A stretch of 7,608 nt of DNA from Eubacteriales bacterium (GCA_030536565.1 JAUNPT010000109.1:1-7608), one strand, 5' to 3'. Shown: positions 1-5,522, counted from the stretch's first letter. Notes: generated by a model not told the origin, from the letters alone. Made by a program: numbers and translations.

Positions 1-242
1 TTAAAGAAGCAACACCAGGCGGCGTTGTTAAAAAGGGCGATGTTGTTAAGGCCGTAGTCGTACGTAGTGTCAAAGGTGCACGTCGTAAGGACGGTTCATA
101 TATCAAATTTGATGAGAATGCTGCTGTAATTATTAAAGATGACCAGACTCCTAAGGGAACTCGTATCTTTGGGCCAGTTGCAAGAGAGTTAAGAGATAAG
201 AAATTCATGAAAATCGTATCTCTTGCTCCAGAAGTATTATAA
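1..242 (+). CDS. rplN: 50S ribosomal protein L14, 3' part (5' end outside window)
   Basis: L14 is a universal large-subunit protein that binds 23S rRNA near the subunit interface and contacts L19. The first whole codon is at position 3, and 79 residues remain of the roughly 122 usual for bacterial L14, so about a third is missing upstream. Recognisable parts are GDVVKAVVVRS, the basic stretch RRKDGSYIKFDENAAV, and the conserved C-terminal half with GTRIFGPVARELR followed by FMKIVSLAPEVL. The stop codon (240-242) is fused to the rplX ribosome binding site (TAAGGAGG), leaving a 12-base gap, so translation of the two genes is probably coupled. L14 directly before L24 and L5 is the standard spc operon order. 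Identification is certain; only the missing start is unknown. Confidence 0.97.
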   Translation, partial: KEATPGGVVKKGDVVKAVVVRSVKGARRKDGSYIKFDENAAVIIKDDQTPKGTRIFGPVARELRDKKFMKIVSLAPEVL

Positions 243-254
243 GGAGGTGCCACA

Positions 255-566
255 ATGTCAGCTGTAAGAATTAAGAAGGGCGATACAGTTAAAGTAATCG
301 CAGGTAAAGACAAGGGCAAAGAAGGCAAAGTAATGTCTGTCAATGCAAAGAACCATACAGCATTAGTTGAGGGTGTTAACATGGTAACAAAGCATGCTAA
401 GCCAAGCGCAGCTAATCAGCAGGGTGGAATTCTCCACCAGGAATCACCAATTGATATCTCTAACGTAATGTACGTTGTAAAGGGAAAGACAACAAAGATT
501 GGTTATGATTTCAAAGATGGTAAAAAAGTTCGTGTTGCTAAGGCAACAGGCGAAGTTATCGATTAA
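255..566 (+). CDS. rplX: 50S ribosomal protein L24
   Basis: L24 is an assembly-initiator protein that binds the 5' domain of 23S rRNA early in 50S assembly and later lies near the exit tunnel. The 103 residues match the usual bacterial length. A KOW motif occupies about residues 8-34 (KGDTVKVIAGKDKGKEGKV), followed by the typical VEGVNMVTKHAKP strand and the QGGI segment near residues 55-59. The ATG at 255 sits 6 bases after AAGGAGGT at 241-248, which itself overlaps the rplN stop codon. The gene lies 22 bases before rplE, as expected in the spc operon. Nothing is unusual in length or codon use. Confidence 0.98.
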   Translation: MSAVRIKKGDTVKVIAGKDKGKEGKVMSVNAKNHTALVEGVNMVTKHAKPSAANQQGGILHQESPIDISNVMYVVKGKTTKIGYDFKDGKKVRVAKATGEVID

Positions 567-573
567 TTTAAGG

Positions 574-580
574 AAGGAGG
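574..580 (+). promoter_or_regulatory. Ribosome binding site of rplE, supporting a TTG start
   Basis: AAGGAGG at 574-580 lies 8 bases before the TTG at 589. No in-frame ATG near the expected L5 N terminus has a comparable site, and translation from the TTG gives MSRLRDLY, the usual L5 beginning. The strong site and its spacing therefore fix the non-ATG start. Confidence 0.85.
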
Positions 581-588
581 CTATATAA

Positions 589-1128
589 TTGAGTAGACTT
601 AGAGATTTATACGATAATGAAATCGTAGCAAAGATGACAGAGAAATTCGGTTATAAGAATCAGATGATGGTTCCTAAGATCGACAAGATTGTAATAAATA
701 TGGGCGTTGGTGAAGCTAAAGAAAATTCAAAGCTTCTTGACGCAGCAGTAAAAGAACTTGAAATTATTGCAGGTCAGAAGCCAGTTCTTACAAAGGCCAA
801 AAATTCCATCGCTAACTTCAAGTTAAGAGAAGGTCAGGCAATCGGATGTAAGGTTACACTTCGTGGAGAAAAGATGTATGAGTTTTTAGACAGATTAGTA
901 AATCTTGCATTACCACGTGTACGTGACTTCAGAGGCGTAAGCGCTGAATCATTTGATGGCAGAGGAAACTATGCACTCGGTATTAAAGAGCAGATTATCT
1001 TCCCAGAAATCGAATATGATAAAATTGATAAGGTTAGAGGTATGGATGTAATCATCGCGACTACAGCCAAGACTGATGAAGAAGCTCGTGAATTATTGAG
1101 ATTTTTCAATATGCCATTTAGGAAATAA
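589..1128 (+). CDS. rplE: 50S ribosomal protein L5
   Basis: L5 binds 5S rRNA and, with L18, forms the central protuberance of the 50S subunit; it also contacts the P-site tRNA. The 179 residues match the family length. Typical segments are KIDKIVINMGVGEA (about residues 31-44), the AGQKPVLTKAKNSIANFKLREG stretch in the middle, LPRVRDFRG (about 108-116) and the C-terminal FNMPFRK. The start is TTG at 589, chosen because of the well-placed AAGGAGG upstream and because the product begins like other L5 proteins. It lies 22 bases after rplX and 18 before rpsN. In E. coli this gene start is where S8 represses the spc operon. I see no obvious S8-site mimic here, although that would need structure modelling. 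Confidence 0.98.
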   Translation: MSRLRDLYDNEIVAKMTEKFGYKNQMMVPKIDKIVINMGVGEAKENSKLLDAAVKELEIIAGQKPVLTKAKNSIANFKLREGQAIGCKVTLRGEKMYEFLDRLVNLALPRVRDFRGVSAESFDGRGNYALGIKEQIIFPEIEYDKIDKVRGMDVIIATTAKTDEEARELLRFFNMPFRK

Positions 1129-1146
1129 TTATAGGAGGGAAATTCA

Positions 1147-1332
1147 ATGGCTAAAACTTCAATGAAGATTAAGCAGCAGAGAGCACCAAAGTTCTCAACA
1201 CGCGAGTATACTCGTTGTAACATTTGTGGTCGTCCACATTCTGTTTTAAGAAAATACGGAATCTGCAGAATTTGCTTCCGTGAATTAGCATACAAGGGTC
1301 AGATCCCTGGTGTTAAGAAAGCATCTTGGTAA
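1147..1332 (+). CDS. rpsN: 30S ribosomal protein S14, zinc-binding (type Z)
   Basis: S14 assembles late into the head of the 30S subunit, next to S3, S10 and S19. At 61 residues this is the short zinc-containing form rather than the roughly 100-residue zinc-free form. Four cysteines form a zinc ribbon, CNIC at 24-27 and CRIC at 40-43, and the C terminus is the family-typical KKASW. AGGAGG at 1133-1138 is 8 bases from the ATG. It follows rplE closely, but 125 structured bases separate it from rpsH. In some Firmicutes a second, zinc-free S14 is induced under zinc shortage; whether this organism has one cannot be seen here. Confidence 0.98.
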   Translation: MAKTSMKIKQQRAPKFSTREYTRCNICGRPHSVLRKYGICRICFRELAYKGQIPGVKKASW

Positions 1333-1349
1333 ATTCCAGATAAACAACG

Positions 1350-1392
1350 GCATTATAATAGATACGGCCAAGCGCCGTATTCTGTTGAATGC
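1350..1392 (+). promoter_or_regulatory. Extended RNA hairpin 1 in the rpsN-rpsH spacer
   Basis: The core stem pairs GATACGGC (1361-1368) with GCCGTATT (1374-1381), counting one terminal G-U pair, around the 5-base loop CAAGC. An outer helix pairs GCATT (1350-1354) with AATGC (1388-1392), separated from the core by an internal loop. An alternative pairing using ACGGC at 1346-1350 is possible. No T run follows, so an intrinsic terminator is unlikely. Inference: a protein-binding, processing or mRNA-stability element in an otherwise tightly packed operon. The folding was judged by eye only. Confidence 0.45.
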
Positions 1393-1398
1393 ATTAAC

Positions 1399-1436
1399 AA
1401 TTGACGTAGTCCTGCATGGCAGGAAACCAGTGAATT
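1399..1436 (+). promoter_or_regulatory. Extended RNA hairpin 2 in the rpsN-rpsH spacer
   Basis: TCCTGC (1410-1415) pairs with GCAGGA (1419-1424) around an ATG triloop. Beyond an internal loop, AATTGAC (1399-1405) pairs with GTGAATT (1430-1436) with one G-G mismatch. The hairpin ends 4 bases before the rpsH ribosome binding site AAGGAGG (1441-1447), which stays unpaired in this fold. A bound protein here could still interfere with initiation at rpsH. The triloop is tight and the stem short, so confidence is modest. Confidence 0.35.
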
Positions 1437-1457
1437 ATTTAAGGAGGAACATTTACA

Positions 1458-1853
1458 ATGACAGATCCAATTGCAGATATGCTCACAAGAATCCGTAATG
1501 CTAATACAGCAAAGCATGATACAGTTGATATGCCTTCATCAAAAATGAAGCTTGCTATCGCTAAAATCCTTTTAGATGAAGGTTACATCAAGGCTTATGA
1601 GTTAGTTGATAACGGAAATTTCAAAGATATCCATGTTACATTAAAGTATGGTAAGGACAAGAACGAAAAGATTATTTCAGGTTTACAGAGAGTTTCTAAG
1701 CCAGGTCTTAGAGTTTATGCAAACAAGGAAGAACTTCCTAAGGTTCTTGGAGGACTTGGTATAGCTATCATTTCTACAAACCAGGGCGTTGTAACAGATA
1801 AGGAAGCTAGAAAACTGGGCGTTGGCGGAGAAGTACTCGCTTTCGTTTGGTAA
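1458..1853 (+). CDS. rpsH: 30S ribosomal protein S8
   Basis: S8 is a primary binder of 16S rRNA helix 21 and organises the central domain of the 30S subunit. In E. coli it is also the translational repressor of the spc operon. The 131 residues match the family. It opens with the hallmark MTDPIADMLTRIRNA, continues through KMKLAIAKILLDEGYI and LQRVSKPGLRVY, and ends with the signature STNQGVVTDKEARKLGVGGE and AFVW. The ATG at 1458 follows AAGGAGG (1441-1447) by 10 bases. The gene is flanked on both sides by unusually long, structured spacers (125 and 93 bases). That is suggestive, given S8's known repressor role, but not proof of autoregulation. Confidence 0.98.
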   Translation: MTDPIADMLTRIRNANTAKHDTVDMPSSKMKLAIAKILLDEGYIKAYELVDNGNFKDIHVTLKYGKDKNEKIISGLQRVSKPGLRVYANKEELPKVLGGLGIAIISTNQGVVTDKEARKLGVGGEVLAFVW

Positions 1854-1874
1854 TTATAGATAAACCCAATAACG

Positions 1875-1921
1875 GAAAACATGGAACGGTTGATTCCTAT
1901 CGGCCGGTTTGATATGTTTTC
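1875..1921 (+). promoter_or_regulatory. Long RNA hairpin in the rpsH-rplF spacer
   Basis: The outer stem is a perfect 8-base-pair match, GAAAACAT (1875-1882) with ATGTTTTC (1914-1921). The inner stem pairs CGGTTGAT (1887-1894) with ATCGGCCG (1899-1906), with two G-U pairs, around a TCCT loop. A short A-T/G-U helix bridges them with a bulge and an internal loop. The whole element covers about half of the 93-base gap and stops 12 bases before the rplF ribosome binding site. No T run follows, so it is not a standard terminator. Its function is unknown; a structured mRNA element is the best description. Confidence 0.5.
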
Positions 1922-1932
1922 ACATTTTAATT

Positions 1933-1940
1933 AGGAGGTG
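1933..1940 (+). promoter_or_regulatory. Ribosome binding site deciding the rplF start
   Basis: AGGAGGTG at 1933-1940 lies 6 bases before the ATG at 1947. An in-frame GTG at 1938 lies inside this site and so cannot be the start. Choosing 1947 gives MSRIGRMPI, the usual L6 N terminus. Confidence 0.9.
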
Positions 1941-1946
1941 CACGGC

Positions 1947-2489
1947 ATGTCACGTATAGGAAGAATGCCTATCGCTGTCCCAGCAGGAGTTACTGTTGAG
2001 ATTGCAGAAAATAATAAAGTGACTGTAAAGGGTCCTAAGGGTACTCTCGTAAGAGTTTTACCAGCAGAAATGGACATTAAGCAGGAAGGTTCTGAAATCA
2101 TAGTTTCAAGACCAAACGACTTAAAGAAAATGAAATCATTACACGGTTTAACAAGAACTTTAATCCACAACATGGTTGTTGGTGTAACTGATGGTTATGA
2201 GAAGAAGCTTGAAATTAACGGTGTAGGTTACAGAGCTCAGAAACAGGGCAAAAAATTAGTATTATCTTTAGGATATTCACATCCAGTAGAAATGGAAGAC
2301 CCAGAAGGTCTTGAGACAGTTCTTGATGGAACAAATATCATTATCGTTAAAGGTATCAGTAAAGAAGCAGTTGGCCAGTACGCAGCTGAAATCAGAGCTA
2401 AGAGAGCTCCAGAGCCATATAAGGGCAAGGGTATCAAGTATTCTGATGAAGTTATTAGACGTAAGGTTGGTAAGACTGGTAAGAAATAA
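1947..2489 (+). CDS. rplF: 50S ribosomal protein L6
   Basis: L6 binds 23S rRNA near the sarcin-ricin loop and the base of the L7/L12 stalk, close to the factor-binding site. The 180-residue product has the expected two-fold repeat architecture. It begins MSRIGRMPIAVPAGV, has VKGPKGTL at about residues 28-35, LIHNMVVGVTDGYEKKLEINGVGYRA in the middle, and the C-terminal signature PEPYKGKGIKYSDEVIRRKVGKTGKK. I set the start at the ATG at 1947 rather than the upstream GTG within the ribosome binding site. It is preceded by a long structured spacer after rpsH and followed 18 bases later by rplR. Confidence 0.98.
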   Translation: MSRIGRMPIAVPAGVTVEIAENNKVTVKGPKGTLVRVLPAEMDIKQEGSEIIVSRPNDLKKMKSLHGLTRTLIHNMVVGVTDGYEKKLEINGVGYRAQKQGKKLVLSLGYSHPVEMEDPEGLETVLDGTNIIIVKGISKEAVGQYAAEIRAKRAPEPYKGKGIKYSDEVIRRKVGKTGKK

Positions 2490-2507
2490 TTAAAGGAGTG
2501 AACAAAA

Positions 2508-2876
2508 ATGGTTAGTAAGAAGTCAAGAACAGAAGTTCGTGAAAATAAGCATAGAAAATTACGTAATCGTTTCAGCGGTACAGCTGAAAGACCACGTTTA
2601 GCTGTGTTCAGAAGCAATAATCATATGTACGCTCAGATTATTGACGACACAGTTGGTAAGACACTTGTTTCAGCATCTACACTTGATAAGGAAGTTAAGG
2701 CTGAATGCGAAAAAACTAATAACATTGAAGCTGCTGCAGTTGTAGGTAAGGTAGTTGCTAAGAAGGCATTAGAAAAGGGTATTACTACTGTCGTTTATGA
2801 TAGAGGCGGTTTTATATATGGAGGTAAAGTAAAAGCATTAGCAGATGCAGCTCGTGAAGCTGGTCTTACATTTTAG
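2508..2876 (+). CDS. rplR: 50S ribosomal protein L18
   Basis: L18 binds 5S rRNA and helps place it in the central protuberance together with L5. The 122 residues fit the family. A strongly basic N terminus (about residues 4-22, including KHRKLRNR) precedes RPRLAVFRSN (28-37), the IIDD segment, and the conserved end YDRGGFIYGGKVKALADAAREAGL (about 98-121). The ATG at 2508 follows AAAGGAGTG (2492-2500). It sits 18 bases after rplF and 18 before rpsE, the normal operon spacing. Nothing is unusual. Confidence 0.98.
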   Translation: MVSKKSRTEVRENKHRKLRNRFSGTAERPRLAVFRSNNHMYAQIIDDTVGKTLVSASTLDKEVKAECEKTNNIEAAAVVGKVVAKKALEKGITTVVYDRGGFIYGGKVKALADAAREAGLTF

Positions 2877-2894
2877 GCGGAAGGGAGAAACAGT

Positions 2895-3404
2895 ATGAAA
2901 CATACAATAATTGATGCAAGTCAGTTAGAGTTAAACGATAATGTCGTAGCAATCAAGCGTGTATCAAAAACTGTAAAGGGCGGACGTAGCATGCGTTTTG
3001 CAGCATTAGTAGTTGTTGGTGACGGCAATGGACACGTTGGAGCAGGCGTTGGAAAGGCAACTGAAATTCCTGAAGCTATTCGTAAGGGAAAAGAAGATGC
3101 TATCAAGCACTTAGTTGAAATTCCAATTGATGAAAATAAGTCAGTTCCACATGACTTCCTTGGAAAGTTTGGTGGAGCAACAGTATTATTAAAGAGAGCT
3201 CCAGAAGGTACTGGTATCATCGCTGGTGGTCCAGCACGTTCAGTACTTGAGCTTGTAGGAATTAAGAATATCCGTACAAAGTCTCTTGGATCAAACAATA
3301 AGCACAACGTAGTTTTCGCAACTATTGCTGGACTTCAGGCTATGAAGACTCCAGAAGAAGTTGCCAGACTTCGTGGTAAGTCAGTTAGCGAAATCCTTGG
3401 CTAA
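2895..3404 (+). CDS. rpsE: 30S ribosomal protein S5
   Basis: S5 lies near the 30S mRNA entry and the decoding region and influences translational accuracy; spectinomycin-resistance mutations fall in its N-terminal loop. At 169 residues it has the double-stranded-RNA-binding N domain: VVAIKRVSK, then KGGR at 28-31, then ALVVVGDGNGHVGAG at about 37-51. The C domain contains GTGIIAGGPARSVLEL (105-120). The spectinomycin loop RVSKTVKGGR (22-31) matches the wild-type E. coli version as I remember it, so no resistance change is visible there. GGGAG at 2883-2887 lies 7 bases before the ATG. The gene is followed by an unusually long 143-base spacer before rpmD. Confidence 0.98.
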   Translation: MKHTIIDASQLELNDNVVAIKRVSKTVKGGRSMRFAALVVVGDGNGHVGAGVGKATEIPEAIRKGKEDAIKHLVEIPIDENKSVPHDFLGKFGGATVLLKRAPEGTGIIAGGPARSVLELVGIKNIRTKSLGSNNKHNVVFATIAGLQAMKTPEEVARLRGKSVSEILG

Positions 3405-3455
3405 TTGATTGCAGCAATGTAACAACAAACTGGTTAGAAACAATCAGAGAATTAA

Positions 3456-3505
3456 ACACTGTAATATTCTGACATCTTGTAAAAGGTGTCAGAAAGACAG
3501 AGTGT
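3456..3505 (+). promoter_or_regulatory. Strong GNRA-capped RNA hairpin in the rpsE-rpmD spacer
   Basis: TTCTGACATCTT (3467-3478) pairs with AAGGTGTCAGAA (3483-3494), a 12-base-pair stem with one internal T-G pair. It closes on the loop GTAA (3479-3482), a member of the stable GNRA tetraloop class. Outside an internal loop, ACACT (3456-3460) pairs with AGTGT (3501-3505), and GT (3461-3462) can pair with AC (3497-3498). No T run follows, so it is not a classical terminator. This is the best-formed hairpin in the window. GNRA loops commonly dock into RNA receptors or bind proteins, so a regulatory or processing role is plausible but unproven. Confidence 0.6.
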
Positions 3506-3512
3506 ATATAGC

Positions 3513-3533
3513 GTCGCAGAATTAAACTGCGGC
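3513..3533 (+). promoter_or_regulatory. Small RNA hairpin next to the rpmD ribosome binding site
   Basis: GTCGCAG (3513-3519) pairs with CTGCGGC (3527-3533), seven base pairs with one G-U, around the 7-base loop AATTAAA. It ends only 3 bases before the rpmD ribosome binding site, so its stability or a bound protein could affect initiation at rpmD. The loop belongs to a 10-base direct repeat (AGAATTAAAC) that also occurs at 3448-3457. Confidence 0.4.
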
Positions 3534-3536
3534 AGA

Positions 3537-3543
3537 TGGAGGT
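3537..3543 (+). promoter_or_regulatory. Ribosome binding site deciding the rpmD start
   Basis: TGGAGGT (3537-3543) precedes the ATG at 3548; GGAGG ends 5 bases before it. An in-frame ATG at 3536 overlaps this site and would add a MEVE extension not found in L30. The 3548 start gives MADKMLKVTLVKS, which fits the family. Confidence 0.85.
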
Positions 3544-3547
3544 TGAA

Positions 3548-3733
3548 ATGGCTGATAAGATGTTAAAGGTAACATTAGTAAAGTCTCCAATCGGCGCTGT
3601 TCCAAAGCATAGAAGAACTGTTGAAGCTATGGGTCTTACAAAGATGCATAAGACAGTTGAACTTCCAGATAATGCTGCAACAAGAGGACAGATCCAGCAG
3701 ATTGGTTATATGTTAAAGGTAGAAGAAATCTAA
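3548..3733 (+). CDS. rpmD: 50S ribosomal protein L30
   Basis: L30 is a small peripheral 50S protein, present in many but not all bacteria. The 61 residues match the family: KVTLVKSPIGAVPKHRRTVEAMGL (about 7-30) is the typical N-terminal strand-helix unit. The end, DNAATRGQIQQIGYMLKVEE (about 41-60), is the standard C-terminal helix and strand. The start is placed at the ATG at 3548 because the earlier in-frame ATG lies within the ribosome binding site. The gene follows a long structured spacer and lies 26 bases before rplO. Confidence 0.96.
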   Translation: MADKMLKVTLVKSPIGAVPKHRRTVEAMGLTKMHKTVELPDNAATRGQIQQIGYMLKVEEI

Positions 3734-3745
3734 TAATATTTGGAT

Positions 3746-3754
3746 AAGGAGGTG
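3746..3754 (+). promoter_or_regulatory. Ribosome binding site deciding the rplO start
   Basis: AAGGAGGTG at 3746-3754 precedes two adjacent in-frame ATGs at 3757 and 3760. GGAGG (3748-3752) is 4 bases from the first and 7 from the second, so the second is better placed and gives the family-like start MDLSNLRPAEGS. The choice changes the product by a single methionine. Confidence 0.75.
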
Positions 3755-3759
3755 CAATG

Positions 3760-4200
3760 ATGGATTTATCTAATTTAAGACCTGCAGAAGGTTCAGTAAA
3801 GAGTGATAATTTCAGAAGAGGCCGTGGACATGGTTCAGGAAATGGCAAGACAGCTGGTAAGGGACACAAGGGTCAGAAAGCTCGTTCAGGAGCTCCAAGA
3901 CCAGGTTTTGAAGGTGGCCAGATGCCATTATATAGAAGAATTCCTAAGAGAGGTTTCACAAACAGAAACCGTAAGGAATTTGTAGCTATTAACATCGCTG
4001 CATTAGAGAGATTTGATAACGGTGCGGAAGTATCAATCGAAACTTTAATGGAATCAGGAATTGTTAAGAATCCTCAGGATGGTGTTAAAATCCTTGGTAA
4101 CGGAGAGCTTACAAAAAAGCTTAATGTTAAGGCCAGCGCATTCAGCGCATCAGCTAAAGAGAAGATTGAAGCTCTTGGTGGAACCTGCGAGGTGATTTAA
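3760..4200 (+). CDS. rplO: 50S ribosomal protein L15
   Basis: L15 is a late-assembling 50S protein whose long basic N-terminal extension reaches into 23S rRNA. The product is 146 residues, the usual length. After LRPAEGS comes the Gly/Lys/Arg-rich tail GRGHGSGNGKTAGKGHKGQKAR (about 21-42). The signature GFEGGQMPLYRRIPKRGF follows at about 49-66, with a C-terminal globular domain ending GGTCEVI. The start was set at the second of two tandem ATGs by ribosome-binding-site spacing. The stop codon shares its last base with the secY start (TAATG), so the two are probably translationally coupled, as is common for the rplO-secY pair. Confidence 0.98.
   Translation: MDLSNLRPAEGSVKSDNFRRGRGHGSGNGKTAGKGHKGQKARSGAPRPGFEGGQMPLYRRIPKRGFTNRNRKEFVAINIAALERFDNGAEVSIETLMESGIVKNPQDGVKILGNGELTKKLNVKASAFSASAKEKIEALGGTCEVI
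4189..4196 (+). promoter_or_regulatory. Ribosome binding site of secY inside the rplO end
   Basis: GAGGTGAT at 4189-4196 can pair with eight consecutive bases of the 16S anti-Shine-Dalgarno end. It lies in the last codons of rplO, properly spaced from the ATG at 4200. Together with the one-base stop/start overlap it indicates coupled translation. Confidence 0.8.
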
Positions 4201-5522
4201 TGCTAAAAACACTTGTCAACGCTTTTAAAAATAAAGACATAAGAAAGAAAATCTTATATACTTTTATGATACTTGTTGTTGTAAGAGTGGGAAGTATACT
4301 ACCTATCCCTGGTGTTGATACAGAGTATTTCAGTACACTGCTGAGTGGAATCAGTGGCGGCGACTTAAGTTATCTTAGTGCATTTACAGGGGGTTCATTT
4401 GAAAGAATGTCCCTGTTTGCACTTAGCATAACACCGTACATTACTTCTTCTATTATCATGCAGCTGCTCACAATCGCAATCCCTAAGTTAGAGGAAATGC
4501 AAAAAGAGGGCGAGGATGGTAGAAAGAAAATTGCTTCTATTACAAGATACGTAACAGTTGGTCTTGCACTTGTAGAGAGTATTGCAATGGCAATCGGCTT
4601 TGGTAGACAGGGCTTGATTAAAGGATACGCAGATATGAGTACAATTCATTACGTAGCATGCATCATCGTAGTAGTGGCTACACTTACTGGTGGTTCTGCA
4701 ATGCTTATGTGGCTTGGTGAAAGAATTACTGAAAATGGTGTTGGAAATGGTATTTCAATTGTACTGTTAATCAATATTATTTCGGGAATCCCAAGTGATA
4801 TGGCTACATTGTACAGCACATTTGTTGCAACTCAGAATATTGCAAAGGGAGTACTTGCAGCAGCAATTATTCTTGCAATTATCATTGCAATGGTTGTTCT
4901 TGTATGTTTCTTACAGGACGGAGAGAGAAGGATCCCTGTTCAGTATTCACAGAAGGTAACTGGAAGGAAAACAGTTGGCGGACAGTCAACACATATTCCT
5001 TTAAAGGTCAATACTGCCGGTGTTATGCCAATTATTTTCGCATCATCACTTATGCAGTTCCCTGTGATTATAGCAAATCTTTTTGCTAACAAATCATATG
5101 AATGGACAAAGTACTTAAGTTCATCATACTGGTGCAGAATAGAAGCGCCAAAGTATTCAGTTGGTTTATTGGTTTATATTATTTTACTTATTGTTTTTGC
5201 TTATTTCTATACATCAATAACATTTAATCCAATTGAAATTGCTGATAACATGAAGAAAGCTGGGGGCGTGGTACCTGGTATTACACCGGGTAAGTCAACC
5301 AGTGAGTATTTAAACAGAATATTAAATTATATCGTATTTATTGGTGCGGTTGGTCTGACGGTAATTGCGTTAATACCTATTATATGTACAGGATTCTTTA
5401 ATGCATCTGTTTCATTTGGCGGAACATCAATCATTATTATTGTTGGTGTTGTACTTGAAACATTAAAGCAGATCGAAGCTCAGATGTGCAATCGTTACTA
5501 TAAAGGATTCCTTAGTGAATAA
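4200..5522 (+). CDS. secY: Preprotein translocase channel subunit SecY
   Basis: SecY is the pore subunit of the SecYEG translocon in the cytoplasmic membrane, used by SecA-driven secretion and co-translational membrane insertion. The 440 residues show ten hydrophobic segments at about 18-37, 72-95, 116-136, 150-172, 182-198, 217-238, 271-295, 318-341, 374-396 and 405-421. Family marks include LFALSITPYITSSIIMQLL (72-90), MWLGERITENGVGNGISI (170-187), the cytosolic loop DGERRIPVQYSQK (240-252) and FNPIEIADNMKKAGG (342-356). One oddity: the C5-loop motif normally PGIRPG reads PGITPG here (359-364), putting Thr362 where E. coli has the functionally important Arg357. The gene overlaps rplO by one base; adk follows after a 105-base structured gap. 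Confidence 0.98.
   Translation: MLKTLVNAFKNKDIRKKILYTFMILVVVRVGSILPIPGVDTEYFSTLLSGISGGDLSYLSAFTGGSFERMSLFALSITPYITSSIIMQLLTIAIPKLEEMQKEGEDGRKKIASITRYVTVGLALVESIAMAIGFGRQGLIKGYADMSTIHYVACIIVVVATLTGGSAMLMWLGERITENGVGNGISIVLLINIISGIPSDMATLYSTFVATQNIAKGVLAAAIILAIIIAMVVLVCFLQDGERRIPVQYSQKVTGRKTVGGQSTHIPLKVNTAGVMPIIFASSLMQFPVIIANLFANKSYEWTKYLSSSYWCRIEAPKYSVGLLVYIILLIVFAYFYTSITFNPIEIADNMKKAGGVVPGITPGKSTSEYLNRILNYIVFIGAVGLTVIALIPIICTGFFNASVSFGGTSIIIIVGVVLETLKQIEAQMCNRYYKGFLSE

Noticed and set aside
1354..1359. TATAAT as an internal promoter -10 in the rpsN-rpsH spacer
   Set aside because: No TTGACA-like hexamer 16-18 bases upstream (AAATTC region) and no extended -10 TGn.
1401..1406. TTGACG as a -35 promoter box before rpsH
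   Set aside because: No -10-like hexamer at 16-18 bases downstream (GAAACC/AAACCA).
1310..1498. Open frame of about 62 codons bridging rpsN and rpsH on the + strand
   Set aside because: It overlaps the end of rpsN and the start of rpsH in another frame, lacks a ribosome binding site, and its composition looks non-coding. The gap is better explained by RNA structure.
2237..3307. Open frames of more than 100 codons on the - strand opposite rplF, rplR and rpsE
   Set aside because: They are antisense shadows of strongly coding ribosomal protein genes, with no family resemblance or ribosome binding sites.
3469..3492. Intrinsic terminator between rpsE and rpmD
   Set aside because: The hairpin is strong, but no run of T follows on either strand, and the downstream genes are essential and belong to the same operon.
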